The notes below the pieces were generated by a model, which was not told where the DNA came from, did not search any database, and saw only the letters and a program-made list of their open reading frames with translations. Positions 41,538 through 51,302 of a stretch of 55,871 nucleotides of DNA are shown piece by piece. Within the stretch, counting starts at the first letter, position 1. Each line of letters opens with the position of its first letter. The position numbers were made by a program, and so were the translations under genes. Source of the stretch: JAGNLA01 sp964472265 (GTDB taxonomy: Bacteria; Caldisericota; Caldisericia; JAAYUI01); assembly GCA_964472265.1 (NCBI GenBank), contig CAYYJO010000004.1, forward strand, positions 1-55,871, read 5' to 3'.

Positions 41538-44500
41538 TTCACACTCCCCGGGTATGTGATTGTTATTCTACCGGTTTTGGAGTCGAATACCAGTCCCGCA
41601 CCAAAAACATCGCAGGTGAATCTGAGAGGGATCATTGTGACTCCATTGATTATCGCTGGGTAGAGTTTTCCACTCTTGTCAATTTTGGTTTTCACACCGT
41701 TGACCATCGCTAGAGGTTGCTTATCCCACATCTGGACAACTTTGTTTTTGCCATCCGGCAATTCTTTCGTAAGCGTTATTTTCTTGGTTTTCTGATCCCA
41801 TTCTACCTTGACGCCGAAAATGTTTGCGAGGTTGCGGATTGGAATATAAGTGTTTCCGGCGAGTTCTTTCGGAAGATTTCTGGAAGTGGGAGGATTTGTA
41901 AATGGTACCTGCGGAATGCCGTCAACCGCCCATTCCTTGCTGTCAAGTGTAAGCACAATCTTCTTTTGTTTGGGATTAATCTTGAGCGCAACTGTTTTTG
42001 TGCTAGTGTTGCCGACCTGATCGGTAGCAGTGAAAACCAGCTCTTCCAGGTAATGCTGTGGGGTGAATTCAGCAGTGTAAGTGGAAACGTCTGATTCAGC
42101 CGTGGCTTCTTCAGCCATATAGTCTTTATTTATTGTCACAAGACAGTTTGATTCGGTCTTGACTTTGATCTGGATTGGTTCGCCAATTGTATAATTTTTG
42201 TTCACTCCCAGCTCTATCTCTGTCATTTGTGGAGGAACAGTATCGAGAATTATCGTTTTTGTGATATCTGTTTCATTGCACGCCTGGTCTCGGCCGATTA
42301 TCTCGACTATGTTTTCACCCTCTTTGAGATCGACGGTCTTTTCAAATTCATACTTTATAGAACCCGAATCTTCAGTTTCATAAATTTCGCCTTCCAGAAG
42401 CTGGGTTTCCTCGCCGTTGATTCTTATGAAAACCGAGTCGACAACCTGATATTTCGTGTTGTCACCGTCCGTCAGCATCTCGGTGAAGCCTCGTTCGCCT
42501 TTGAGAGTGAATGATTTTTTGTTTGTTCTTGATGTAGCTGTCCTTGGTTGAAGCATCGTCAATGGAGGTGCAATGGTATCTAGATTGAATTGGATTGTTT
42601 GCGGTTCTTCTTTAACCCCGTTGAATTCCGACTGCCAGGTGATATGAGCTCTTTGCTGACCTGGCATCATCCTTGCTTCACCACCATAAATGACTTCCTT
42701 GTCCGGCTGGTTGTTGAACCAGAAAGTTATTTTCGCATCTGGATTGAGGCAGTCAAAACCAAGGATTGGCGGTTTGTTGAACCACCCGTCACAATTTGGC
42801 TCCTCAGGGTCTTTGAAGTAAATCAAGGATTTGAGCGGTGCAGGATCAAGATTTATTGGTTCAGACGAACATTCTTCCCCTTGTGATGTCCTCAGCCTCA
42901 ACACGTAATTATCCTTAACCCTTGGATTTGTTACAGGGCAAAGGATTTCGACTTTAACATAAGAAAATGCCCCAACATCATTGGCCAGAATTATTGTCAT
43001 TTCGTGACCATCGATCTGAACCGATTTTGAATTGATGTTGTCCACTTTTGCACAGTATTTGTTTGCGTTATCGGCAGATATCTTCGTACCTTCGGGGAAA
43101 ATGACGGTTATTGTATCACCGGCTTTTAGAGGCTTTTTCGAAGACGGCTTCATCAAAAAACTCATCATCGTTTCAATGCCGGCCTGTGGATGCTGCATTT
43201 CGAGCGAATCAATGTTCAGCTTTGACTCGGTCAGCTCAAACTCACCACAGCCAAAGGATTTGTCGCCAACCTTTATGTTTATTTCGTGTTTGCCTTGATT
43301 GCCGTTGATTATTTTGCATTCTTTCGGAATGTGGACAGCCAGAAATTTAGAGATTGGCGATACGGATTCAAATGACAATGTTCTCTCGTTATCATCTGAA
43401 ATCGTAAATATTATCGCACCATTAGCGATTATTTTTCTGTAAGTGTTGATTTTTTGGAATGCGAAACCTTTTGGAAACCCGATTGTGACATTTGTTTTTT
43501 CTTTCCATGACAATTCTTCAGGGATTGGAAGCTTGATGTGGAAGTCGGTGATAATCAGCTCCTCAGGTTCTGTTAGCACTGTTGAGGGCTTGCCCGGCAG
43601 AGCATAGATTTCAGATTTGACGTAATTGGGTTCAGATGATGTTGAAACCTCGATTTGTGGCGATGCGGAATAATCAACGCTAACCCCAAGACTAGAATCG
43701 AAATCGACCCTGACGTTTCCGAAATTCTCGATGTTTACCGGCGAACCAAAAGTTATTTCGGTCATTTCTTTGGAGGTCTTGAGTTCGAAGTGTTTTGAGA
43801 CTTGCTTGCTGTTGACATAAATTTTTCCGGCAGTGATTGTCGAAGAAAATTTGAACTGCTTTGGGAATTTCAGTTTGATGGTTGAATCCCAGAAATCCAG
43901 TGCGCCACCCTCGCCAGTTTTGAAAAAAACTGAGAATGAGACTGGTTTTTTGGCTATTGGGTATGGATCAATTTTAACATCCAAAACATCCGAGCAGGGC
44001 AAAACGAATGCTTCCGACTCGATGGGTTCGGGTTCAGGGGTTGTGGCGACAGCAACTTTGTAACGACCGGGAGTCATGGGCGAAATGATTCCTGTGTGCC
44101 TGGATGTGTTCAAATCAATAGGGTTGTAGCCTCTTCTCCAACCCTCAGCCACACCCATATCAAACATTGTCAATGAACGTTCCTTGCATGTGTTTGTTAC
44201 GATTGATGGCTGACAATCGCACGGTTGGTAGCCAATTGATACAGACATGGAAACCCTGTGAATCTTTTCAAAACGCTCTTTGAAATCAATTGGCATTGAT
44301 GGCATCACTGTTCCAAGCATCCAGCAGCCCAATCCTGAGGGGTCTTTGGCCATTAATGGATATTTGCCATTGTTATCGCAAGGATCACCCCAATTGGGAA
44401 TGTTGGTTGTGTCAGGCAAATCTATTAATTCTGCATCGCCGGACGGGTTTTTGACAACATAGAGCTGTTTTAGTTTTTGAAGCTCCGGATTATTGAACTT

Positions 44501-44830
44501 TTCAAAATATTTCTCATTGGGAATGAATCTTGGATTCATTATTTTCTCATCGATTTTTGGCAGTCCATCGCAGGCATTCTTTACGATTTCAAGTGGATCG
44601 GTGCTTGCTGCCTCATACGAGGGAAACCAAATCTTGAACGAGTCATGGACTTTCAAGTCAACGTTATATCTGACATAGACCGTAAAGGCATTGTTCAAAT
44701 TTGCCCTGGCTGCGCCGAAGTTTGTATTACGACAGTTTAACACAACATGAACCGGCCCTACCACTGCAAAACAAGTCGAGGCCATCGAAAAGATGGTAAC
44801 AGCGAAAACAAGTATTTTCAGTGCCTTCAT
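41534..44830 (-). CDS. Large secreted Cys-containing stalk protein, family paralogue C
   Basis: 1098 residues from ATG 44830 (GAGGT 5 nt upstream; the in-frame GTG at 44836 lies within that ribosome-binding site). Same domain order as A: signal peptide (1-24), N-terminal domain (VVGPVHVVLNC, DPSGLGCWMLGTVMPSMP, QPCDCQPS, NTCKERS), three beta-sandwich repeats, Cys-pair domain WFNKPPILGFDCLNPDA, Ig-like modules and stalk domain (MIPLRFTCDVFGAGLVF). The N-terminal CxxC of A, B and E is CxC here. It has an extra Cys in VVLNC. From the Cys-pair domain to ILDTVPP it is very close to A, but its stalk is more distant. Confidence 0.85.
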   Translation of the reverse strand: MKALKILVFAVTIFSMASTCFAVVGPVHVVLNCRNTNFGAARANLNNAFTVYVRYNVDLKVHDSFKIWFPSYEAASTDPLEIVKNACDGLPKIDEKIMNPRFIPNEKYFEKFNNPELQKLKQLYVVKNPSGDAELIDLPDTTNIPNWGDPCDNNGKYPLMAKDPSGLGCWMLGTVMPSMPIDFKERFEKIHRVSMSVSIGYQPCDCQPSIVTNTCKERSLTMFDMGVAEGWRRGYNPIDLNTSRHTGIISPMTPGRYKVAVATTPEPEPIESEAFVLPCSDVLDVKIDPYPIAKKPVSFSVFFKTGEGGALDFWDSTIKLKFPKQFKFSSTITAGKIYVNSKQVSKHFELKTSKEMTEITFGSPVNIENFGNVRVDFDSSLGVSVDYSASPQIEVSTSSEPNYVKSEIYALPGKPSTVLTEPEELIITDFHIKLPIPEELSWKEKTNVTIGFPKGFAFQKINTYRKIIANGAIIFTISDDNERTLSFESVSPISKFLAVHIPKECKIINGNQGKHEINIKVGDKSFGCGEFELTESKLNIDSLEMQHPQAGIETMMSFLMKPSSKKPLKAGDTITVIFPEGTKISADNANKYCAKVDNINSKSVQIDGHEMTIILANDVGAFSYVKVEILCPVTNPRVKDNYVLRLRTSQGEECSSEPINLDPAPLKSLIYFKDPEEPNCDGWFNKPPILGFDCLNPDAKITFWFNNQPDKEVIYGGEARMMPGQQRAHITWQSEFNGVKEEPQTIQFNLDTIAPPLTMLQPRTATSRTNKKSFTLKGERGFTEMLTDGDNTKYQVVDSVFIRINGEETQLLEGEIYETEDSGSIKYEFEKTVDLKEGENIVEIIGRDQACNETDITKTIILDTVPPQMTEIELGVNKNYTIGEPIQIKVKTESNCLVTINKDYMAEEATAESDVSTYTAEFTPQHYLEELVFTATDQVGNTSTKTVALKINPKQKKIVLTLDSKEWAVDGIPQVPFTNPPTSRNLPKELAGNTYIPIRNLANIFGVKVEWDQKTKKITLTKELPDGKNKVVQMWDKQPLAMVNGVKTKIDKSGKLYPAIINGVTMIPLRFTCDVFGAGLVFDSKTGRITITYPGSVN
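42240..42830 (-). repeat. Module shared with paralogue A (copy in C)
   Basis: Partner of 36005-36590; see that entry. Includes a 35-nt identical stretch at 42690-42724. Boundaries approximate. Confidence 0.75.
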
Positions 44831-44999
44831 TCTCACCTCAATTCACGTATACGATAATTATTGTTTTGGTCTTTGCTCAAAAGTCATCTAACACAAGTAT
44901 TGTCAAAACCTGTCAGAATCATTGTAAATCCACCGATTGCATTTGGGTCGAACTCATCCTTCGGATCATCATGCGTTGATTTGCCATTGACTGAAGATT

Positions 45000-45006
45000 C
45001 TTTTTT
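45000..45006 (-). other. A AAA AAG slippery heptamer near the end of paralogue D
   Basis: In frame 0 the codons are CCA-AAA-AAG, so A AAA AAG is phased as in dnaX -1 frameshifting. A -1 slip yields KKESSVNGKSTHDDPKDEFD and on to a stop at 44884, a more protein-like tail than frame 0, which is Met/Gln/Ser-rich. A plain indel in a homopolymer would look the same. Confidence 0.5.
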
Positions 45007-47233
45007 GGATTTCTTGGTTTGGCTTTGAGGTAGACAGTTTTTATGCTTGTGTTTCCGGCTTTGTCTGTTGATGTCAATTCAATTTTGTTGTTCGTTGATT
45101 CAGGAGTGTACCAGGTTTGGTAAATGGAGTTGGTGTCGTTGAGATGAATCTTATTGCTTACGACTTTACCATTGACAGCCACTGTTGCGTCAGACTCAGA
45201 CTTGATTTTGACGGTTACGCTTTTGCCAATTTCATATTCTTTTGAAAGGTCAGGCTCAACCAGTTCCATTTCTGGAGCGGTTGTGTCCAGAATTATGTTG
45301 GCTGTGAAAATATTCTCGTTGCAGGCCTGATCTCTTGCCGTGAAGAACAATTTGTTCAGGCCCTCGGAAAGCTCTGTTTCGTATTCAATGTTTGGCAGAG
45401 TCTCATTTTTGCTCAACTTGTGGATTTTTGACTCGACAATCAATTCATCCCTACCGTTTTTATTGATCGATATTTCATCGGTCATGACATAATCGGTCGT
45501 GTTGCCGAAATAATCTATGCGACTCTGGTGCCTGTTGATAACAACTGTATATTTTTTCTTGTTTATGTATTCGGGGTCGTCTTTTGGGCTGATGAATTTT
45601 ATGAATGGGTGGTCGGTGTCAATCTTGAAGTTTATTGTTTGAGGTTCTTCCTTGATTCCTTCAAACTCAGCCTGCCAACTGATGGAGCCAATGTGAACGC
45701 GTTGGTCACCAAACCCAAGATTCATTTCACCGTTCTCGTATCGTGCTTTTTCTCCCGTGTCGCCATTGAACCAAAAATTGATTTCAGCTTCAGGATTCAT
45801 GCAACCGAAACTGAATTTCGGTGAAGAATTGAACCAACCCTTGCATGGTGGTTCTGAAGGATTTTTGAAGTAAATCCATGATTTCAAAGGTGTGGGATCA
45901 AGTTCTATGGGGTCAGAGGCACACTCCTGCCCTTCAGGCATCACCAGTTTGAATGTGTAATTGTGCCTGTTTGGAGGATTTTTCAATTTTTCGCTTATCC
46001 AGAACTCAATCGGGTATTCACAGCCGATATTGCAGCCAATGGTGGCCGTTAATGACGCCTCGCCAATCTCAACCGTCTCAGCCTTTACTCCATCGGTGAC
46101 CACCTGAAGATTTGAAAGTTTTTCTGAAATCTCCGTGCCCTGGGGGAACACAATTATTATCTTGTCACCTTTTGCAAGAGTCACCCCTGAAGCGGGTTTG
46201 AACAGGAAGAAAAGGTCTGTTTCAACGCCTGCCTGACGTTTGGACATTGACACAAAGTCGATGTATGCTTGTGAGGAACCGACTTTGAAATCACCGCAGA
46301 CATAAGATTTATCGCCAACCTTCAGATACAGACGGTATTCGCCTGATTTGGGGTTCACAATCCTGCAATCTTTGAGAACAATGATAACCACAAGCCTTGA
46401 GATGTTTGTCGGACACTCAAACCCGATAATCTTTTTTACATGGTCAAGAGAAGCTTTTACATGGTAACCATTGACGTAAATCCAGGTTTCTTCCGATTTT
46501 ATTGGAAGCTTGAAGCCAGCAGGGAAGGCAAGTTCCATTTTACTTCCCTTGTCTACACTTTTTCCATCTTTCAAAGGCACTCTCGCATAAATATCGCTAA
46601 TTATGAATTCCTCAGGCTTAGAGAGTGTTGTTATTGCTGTTGTCGGTATTTTTGCATCGTACGTACTGATAAAATCCGGTTCCGAGGAAGTGGAAACATC
46701 CAGTTTGAAAGCTCCCGAATCAGTCATTTCAATTCCACAATCCAGTCCGAAGTCAATCTGAACATCGCAAAGATTGTTGATGTCCAAAGGTAACGGTAAT
46801 TCCAAATCTGTGTAGCTGTCCGTTCTCGAAACAATCGCATCTTTGGGAAGTGACATGTCATTTATAAATATCCCGGTCTTGTTTATCGTGTCAGAGACTT
46901 TGAACATTTCAGGAAACCTGATCTTTATTGTCGAATAATAACTGTCCAGCGCACCGCCTTCTCCAGTTTTAAACGAAACAGAAAAAAGAGAAGGCGATTT
47001 TTTGATTGGGAATGGCTCCAAAATGACATTGCTGATACTTGAGCATGGGAGTACAAAAGCTTCAGACTCGATAGGTTCTGGGAAAGATTTTGCGGCGATG
47101 GCTATTTTGTACCTGCCAGGTGTTGCAGGTGCTATGATTCCTGTTCCACTGTGAATATAGAAATTGAACGGGTTGAATGCTGCGCCACAACTGCTTGAAA
47201 GATATGACAGAACGCTTCTCTCATCGCAATTGT

Positions 47234-47264
47234 TGACCAACTGGCCAAGCACGTCGTATGGTCA
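47234..47264 (-). other. In-frame UGA with a small hairpin starting at the UGA
   Basis: UGACCA (47264-47259) can pair perfectly with UGGUCA (47239-47234), 6 bp around a 19-nt loop. Bacterial SECIS hairpins start at or just after the UGA, but a 6-bp stem can arise by chance and no strong inner stem is seen. Confidence 0.3.
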
Positions 47265-47824
47265 GCCCTGTGACCAGCCGAAGTAATCAAAGCAATGACC
47301 AATCTTTTTGAGCTGTTCCTCCCTCTTTGCAGGATCAACAAAAAGTTTTGGCATGACCGTGCCCATCATCCACGAACCCAGCCCCGATGGGTCAGGTATA
47401 AGCCTGCATTTTCCATCCTTGCATGGTTCCGGTTGGTATGTTTCGATAGCGTTATCCTTCCTGCTGGTTATCTTGTAGAGTTTTGCATATTCTTTTTCTG
47501 GAGAGTTTGGATATTTCTCAAAATATTTGGCGTTTGGTACAAATCGTGGAGACTCGATGTCTCCGGTTATTTTTGGTGTCTCGTCGCACATTTTGCCAAG
47601 GTCACATTCCGATTCGTCGATTGGCAGCCAGATCCTCACAAATCCTCTTTCTAGCTCCTGATCGTATTTGACAAGTATGTTCATCGTGTTGGGTCTATTG
47701 GCCCGTGCAATCGTCAGCTCTGGATATTCTCGACCCAGTTTGACTTCAACGGGGCCGTATCCGGCAAAAGCATTAGCAGGCAAGGAAAACAGGAAAATCA
47801 GCATCAATATGGCGGTTTTTCTCA

Positions 47825-50800
47825 TCATCCTCCTTTTGGATAAACTATTGTAATCGATTTAACCATGGGATCATAAGTAACCTCGGCACCGAGGTTCTCG
47901 GCCACAAAGCGAAGTGGAAGCAATGTTTTTTCTTTTAGCGACACAGGAAACAATGTACCTTTAGAGTTGAACTTTTTCTCGATTCCATCGATGGTGGCAG
48001 TGGTTTTACCAATTTGCATCACTATTGTCTTCGTACCGCCGTTTACTGGTTTTTGTATGAGCGTTATTGTTCTTGAGCCTGGATCCCAGGTAACCGAGCA
48101 AGCAAGATATTTTGCTACATCTGAAATTGGCATGTAGGTAGTTCCGTTCAAAGCTTTGTAAGCCGGTTCCTTGAACGTCATTGTTGGAGGTGATTTCAGT
48201 GGTGGTTGCTTAACGTCATTGACTGTCCATTCGTTATCGTCGATTGTTAGTTTAATTATTGCTTTCTTTAATCGAATATCCAACACAAATATTGCTACAG
48301 AAGGATTTCTAGCTGGATCGATGATTGCGATTTTAAAAATGGTTTCATCAAATGATACTTTGATCTTGCACGAATAAACAGCGTATTTGCCATCATCCGA
48401 CTCAACATTCATTTTAATTCCATTTATTGTGACTGATGAACCGGATTGTGTTCTGACTTTGAAAAGGATCTCGTCTCCATCAACGAACACCTTCTCGAAT
48501 TTTGGCTCAAGGATTTCTATATCCGGGGCTTTGGTGTCTTTTATTATTGTCCTTTTTACAACCGTTTCGTTGCAGGCAAAATCACGGCTGACAAATTCAA
48601 CGACATTTTCTCCTTCTATCGGCAGTTTGATCCTCTGTTTTGCCTTAAACTGAATTTCGCCTTCTTTTGAAATTTGATACATCTGACCTTCGAATACTGG
48701 AGTCTTTTCGCCATTCACCAAAATGAAAAGCTCGTCCGCAATCCTGTGGGTGTTTGCTATCCCGTGGTTGAAAAAGTCTTGCGGAATTCTCTCCACCTCA
48801 ATATCAAAGTATGGAGTGCTGGTGTATACCAACTCCTCTTTTGGCGAAAGAATGTTGAATTTTGGCGGTGTAACATCCAGACCATATTCATATTTTTGCA
48901 GATTCTCTTTTTCGCCGTAATCTATAGAGTAGAAGTAAATTGTTTTCGATTCGTTGGTGTAAGGCATTCTGATGGCCGATTCAAACAAGGTTTTGTCCAT
49001 GCCGTTGTCAAATTGGTAATATGTCTTGACGCCATCCCTTGGGCACTCAAAACTTAGCAGTGGTGGCCTGTTGAACCAAAGATCACAGGCAGGTTTGTCT
49101 GGATCAGCAAAAACAATTGATGTGGTCAAAGGACCGCTTTCAATGCGATATGGTTTTGACTCAAACCAGTCGCCTCTGCTTGTTGAAATTGCAATCATAT
49201 AGCTATCGCTGCGTTTTGGGTTTACAATGCCGATATCAATGATTATTGTTGTTTTCTCATAAACAGATATTTTCACCGGAGTTTTCAGGACAAGTTCGAT
49301 TCCGTTGGCTGCAGCGTCCAAAACCGCCTGTTTATTTATGGTTATCATTTGTTTGTCAAATTCGGATGGAATTGTTGAACCGGCGGGGAATATTACTGTA
49401 ACTGTGTCTCCTGGTTCCAGCATCCGCCGGGAGGAAGGGGTGAAGTCGATTTTCACTTTTGTTGGCAACGTTGCCCTGCTTTCCGACAATTCAACTGAGG
49501 AAATCGAGCCTTCGAAGGGAATCGTCTCAAACTCACCGCAATCTCTCACTTTTCCGTCAGTATCGATCGTTATCTTGTATTTTCCAACAGAAGGGTTCAT
49601 CAAGCCGGAGCCTTTAAGGAATGTTATTGTCAAGGCCACCTTGATTGCCGTCGGTGAGTTGATTGTTATTGTGTTGTTTTCAATTACAACTGGAGTGGCC
49701 AGAACAAGGTCATTGACGTAGACGTTTTTTGAATCGATTTTTTGTGGTATCGAGAAACCTTCTGGAAAATTAACCTTTATTTGTGAACCCTTCGTAATTT
49801 CCTCGTTTTCGTCAAGGACACACCTTGCCCTGATCCATGAGTTCGTAAGTTCCGTGTTGGGTACGACTGATGTGAACGGTGTCGAGTTTGGCTTGATGGG
49901 ATTTGACTTTATGAAGTTTGGTTCCGATGATGTCGAAACTTCGAACGTCGAGGACTCGTTAGTGTTGTTTATCGTTACACCAGAATTGTCCAGAAAGGCA
50001 ATCTCGGTTTTCCCAAGATTAGGAATGTCGGTTGGGACGACAAGCGTGAGTTGGTCGGCAGCAATCTGAGGTTTCGATGTAACATAGCTGCCATTGATGA
50101 CGATACTTTTTGCAGGAAATTTCTTTGGCAGAACGAAGTTTTTCGGAAGCCTGAGCATTATCGTTGATGAACCGCCATCCAGAGCCCCACCTTCGCCAGT
50201 TGAAAAATTCATCGAGAACCTTACATTCTCTCTGGCTGAGATTGAGTCTCTGAATTCTACGTTGGAGACATCCGAGCAGGGAAGCACGAAAGCTTCTGAT
50301 TCGACAGGTTCGGGCTCAGGTTTTGTTGCTACAGCTATTCTGTACCTGCCTGGCGTTGCGGGAGCTATAAATCCAGATGACTTTGATATGTTCCAATCGA
50401 TTGAGTTGTATCCCTTTCGCCATGCTTCTACTTCCAGAGGCGCATTCTCTTGGTATGATCTCTCCTTGCAATTATTGATTATTATTGCATATCCCTGACA
50501 CTCTGCACATGGGGAGTAACCCAATGAAATGCCTCTCATTATTTTCTTTAATACTTCCATTCGTTCTGCAGAATCAATTGGAATTGATGGCATTACAGTG
50601 CCTAGCTTCCAGCAACCAAGCCCAGAGGGATCTTTTACGAATCTAAATCTCCCTTGATCTTTTTGACAAGCGTTTCCCCAATTTTCAATCTTTGAAACAT
50701 CAGGACAGAGTGAAAAATTATAACCACCTTTTTCGTCTTTTCCTTCATATATTTGCCTGAGTTTTTTGAGCTCCGCATTATCGAATTTTTTGAAATATTC

Positions 50801-51115
50801 TTCGTTTGGAACAAATCTAGCCCCCGGTCTCTCGTCGATACCACCCAAACCATCACAAATTTTTGTAGGAATTTCCACAGGGTTTTCTGGCAATCCTGAT
50901 TCATAGATTGGAAGCCAGATTTTGAGCCACTCGTTTATTTTTATGTTTGTGTTGTACCTAAAACATATCTTGAAAGCAGTCAGCGAGTTTGCTCTTGAAG
51001 CTGATAATCTCGGTTTCCACATGTTCAATTCCACATGCACCGGGCCAAGCGTCGCAAACGCAAGGTTGGACGGGATAAACATGATTGCTGCCAACAATAA
51101 AATTTTACCCTTCAT
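47825..51115 (-). CDS. Large secreted Cys-containing stalk protein, family paralogue E
   Basis: 1096 residues, ATG 51115 with GGAG upstream; first gene of E-D-C-B. Signal peptide (1-21), N-terminal domain (about 22-285) with TLGPVHVELNMWKPR, DPSGLGCWKLGTVMP, PCAECQGYAIIINNCKERS, PATPGRYRIAVATKPEPEP and EAFVLPCSD; three beta-sandwich repeats with TGEGGALDGGSSTIMLRLP, IKVNFPEGFSIPQKI and VTVIFPAGSTIPSEF; a Cys-pair domain with WFNRPPLLSFECPRDG; two Ig-like modules; stalk domain (about 985-1096) with LLPLRFVAENLGAEVTY. Repeat 1 and the stalk are closest to A, while the Cys-pair and Ig-like part is distinct from A and C. Confidence 0.85.
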   Translation of the reverse strand: MKGKILLLAAIMFIPSNLAFATLGPVHVELNMWKPRLSASRANSLTAFKICFRYNTNIKINEWLKIWLPIYESGLPENPVEIPTKICDGLGGIDERPGARFVPNEEYFKKFDNAELKKLRQIYEGKDEKGGYNFSLCPDVSKIENWGNACQKDQGRFRFVKDPSGLGCWKLGTVMPSIPIDSAERMEVLKKIMRGISLGYSPCAECQGYAIIINNCKERSYQENAPLEVEAWRKGYNSIDWNISKSSGFIAPATPGRYRIAVATKPEPEPVESEAFVLPCSDVSNVEFRDSISARENVRFSMNFSTGEGGALDGGSSTIMLRLPKNFVLPKKFPAKSIVINGSYVTSKPQIAADQLTLVVPTDIPNLGKTEIAFLDNSGVTINNTNESSTFEVSTSSEPNFIKSNPIKPNSTPFTSVVPNTELTNSWIRARCVLDENEEITKGSQIKVNFPEGFSIPQKIDSKNVYVNDLVLATPVVIENNTITINSPTAIKVALTITFLKGSGLMNPSVGKYKITIDTDGKVRDCGEFETIPFEGSISSVELSESRATLPTKVKIDFTPSSRRMLEPGDTVTVIFPAGSTIPSEFDKQMITINKQAVLDAAANGIELVLKTPVKISVYEKTTIIIDIGIVNPKRSDSYMIAISTSRGDWFESKPYRIESGPLTTSIVFADPDKPACDLWFNRPPLLSFECPRDGVKTYYQFDNGMDKTLFESAIRMPYTNESKTIYFYSIDYGEKENLQKYEYGLDVTPPKFNILSPKEELVYTSTPYFDIEVERIPQDFFNHGIANTHRIADELFILVNGEKTPVFEGQMYQISKEGEIQFKAKQRIKLPIEGENVVEFVSRDFACNETVVKRTIIKDTKAPDIEILEPKFEKVFVDGDEILFKVRTQSGSSVTINGIKMNVESDDGKYAVYSCKIKVSFDETIFKIAIIDPARNPSVAIFVLDIRLKKAIIKLTIDDNEWTVNDVKQPPLKSPPTMTFKEPAYKALNGTTYMPISDVAKYLACSVTWDPGSRTITLIQKPVNGGTKTIVMQIGKTTATIDGIEKKFNSKGTLFPVSLKEKTLLPLRFVAENLGAEVTYDPMVKSITIVYPKGG

Positions 51116-51145
51116 ACTCCACCCCTAAAGCTTCCTGATGGCGTG

Positions 51146-51174
51146 ATTATAGCTTGAATCGATTAAATCCTCAA
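51146..51174 (-). promoter_or_regulatory. Promoter of the E-D-C-B operon
   Basis: TTGAGG (51174-51169), 17-nt spacer, perfect TATAAT (51151-51146) on the minus strand, about 30 nt before the ATG. Confidence 0.75.
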
Positions 51175-51266
51175 ACCGACCAAGTTAAGCCAGTCCATCA
51201 GATGTTAAGTGCCATTTCAACAAATATTGGAAAAACCAAAGTGTTTTGTGAAGTCTGAAGAATTTC

Positions 51267-51294
51267 TTGAGAAACCTTCATAAATGCTTAATAT
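51267..51294 (+). promoter_or_regulatory. Promoter of the MATE gene
   Basis: TTGAGA (51267-51272), 16-nt spacer, TAATAT (51289-51294). The -10 ends 8 nt before ATG 51303 and no ribosome-binding site is present, again suggesting a leaderless mRNA. Confidence 0.55.
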
Positions 51295-51302
51295 TGGCTG
51301 TT

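Larger units (their letters stand above)
44919..47828 (-). pseudogene. Family paralogue D, interrupted by an in-frame TGA (possible recoding or decay)
   Basis: One continuous frame of 969 codons plus stop, broken only by TGA at 47264-47262 (codon 189). The upstream part (188 residues) has a signal peptide, AGYGPVEVKLG and DPSGLGSWMMGTVMP (Cys of GLGCW changed to Ser); the downstream part resumes in the same frame with VNNCDERS, PATPGRYKIAIA and EAFVLPCSS, then repeats, the Cys-pair domain WFNSSPKFSFGCMNPEA and Ig-like modules. The stalk domain is missing. ATG 47828 overlaps the paralogue E stop by 4 nt. The most divergent copy. Options: decaying gene, assembly error, or read-through/selenocysteine. 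About 1 kb of upstream and 2.3 kb of downstream coding sequence is otherwise intact, so any damage is recent. Confidence 0.7.

Noticed and set aside
44919..47828. Reassignment of TGA to an amino acid as the general code
   Set aside because: TGA ends many genes cleanly here (Rieske, yitT, ftsX, rimO-lon overlap, recX, mfd), so only the single TGA in paralogue D is anomalous.
47262..47828. Reading the 188-residue N-terminal part of D as an independent small gene
   Set aside because: It stops mid-domain and the same frame resumes the family sequence directly after the TGA.
33924..51115. Copper amine oxidase activity for the stalk proteins
   Set aside because: Only the small N-terminal-type domain of that enzyme is present; the catalytic domain is absent.
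33000..51300. CRISPR array, insertion sequence or prophage in the accessory region
   Set aside because: No spaced short direct repeats, transposase, integrase or phage structural genes were found; the repetition is between whole protein domains.
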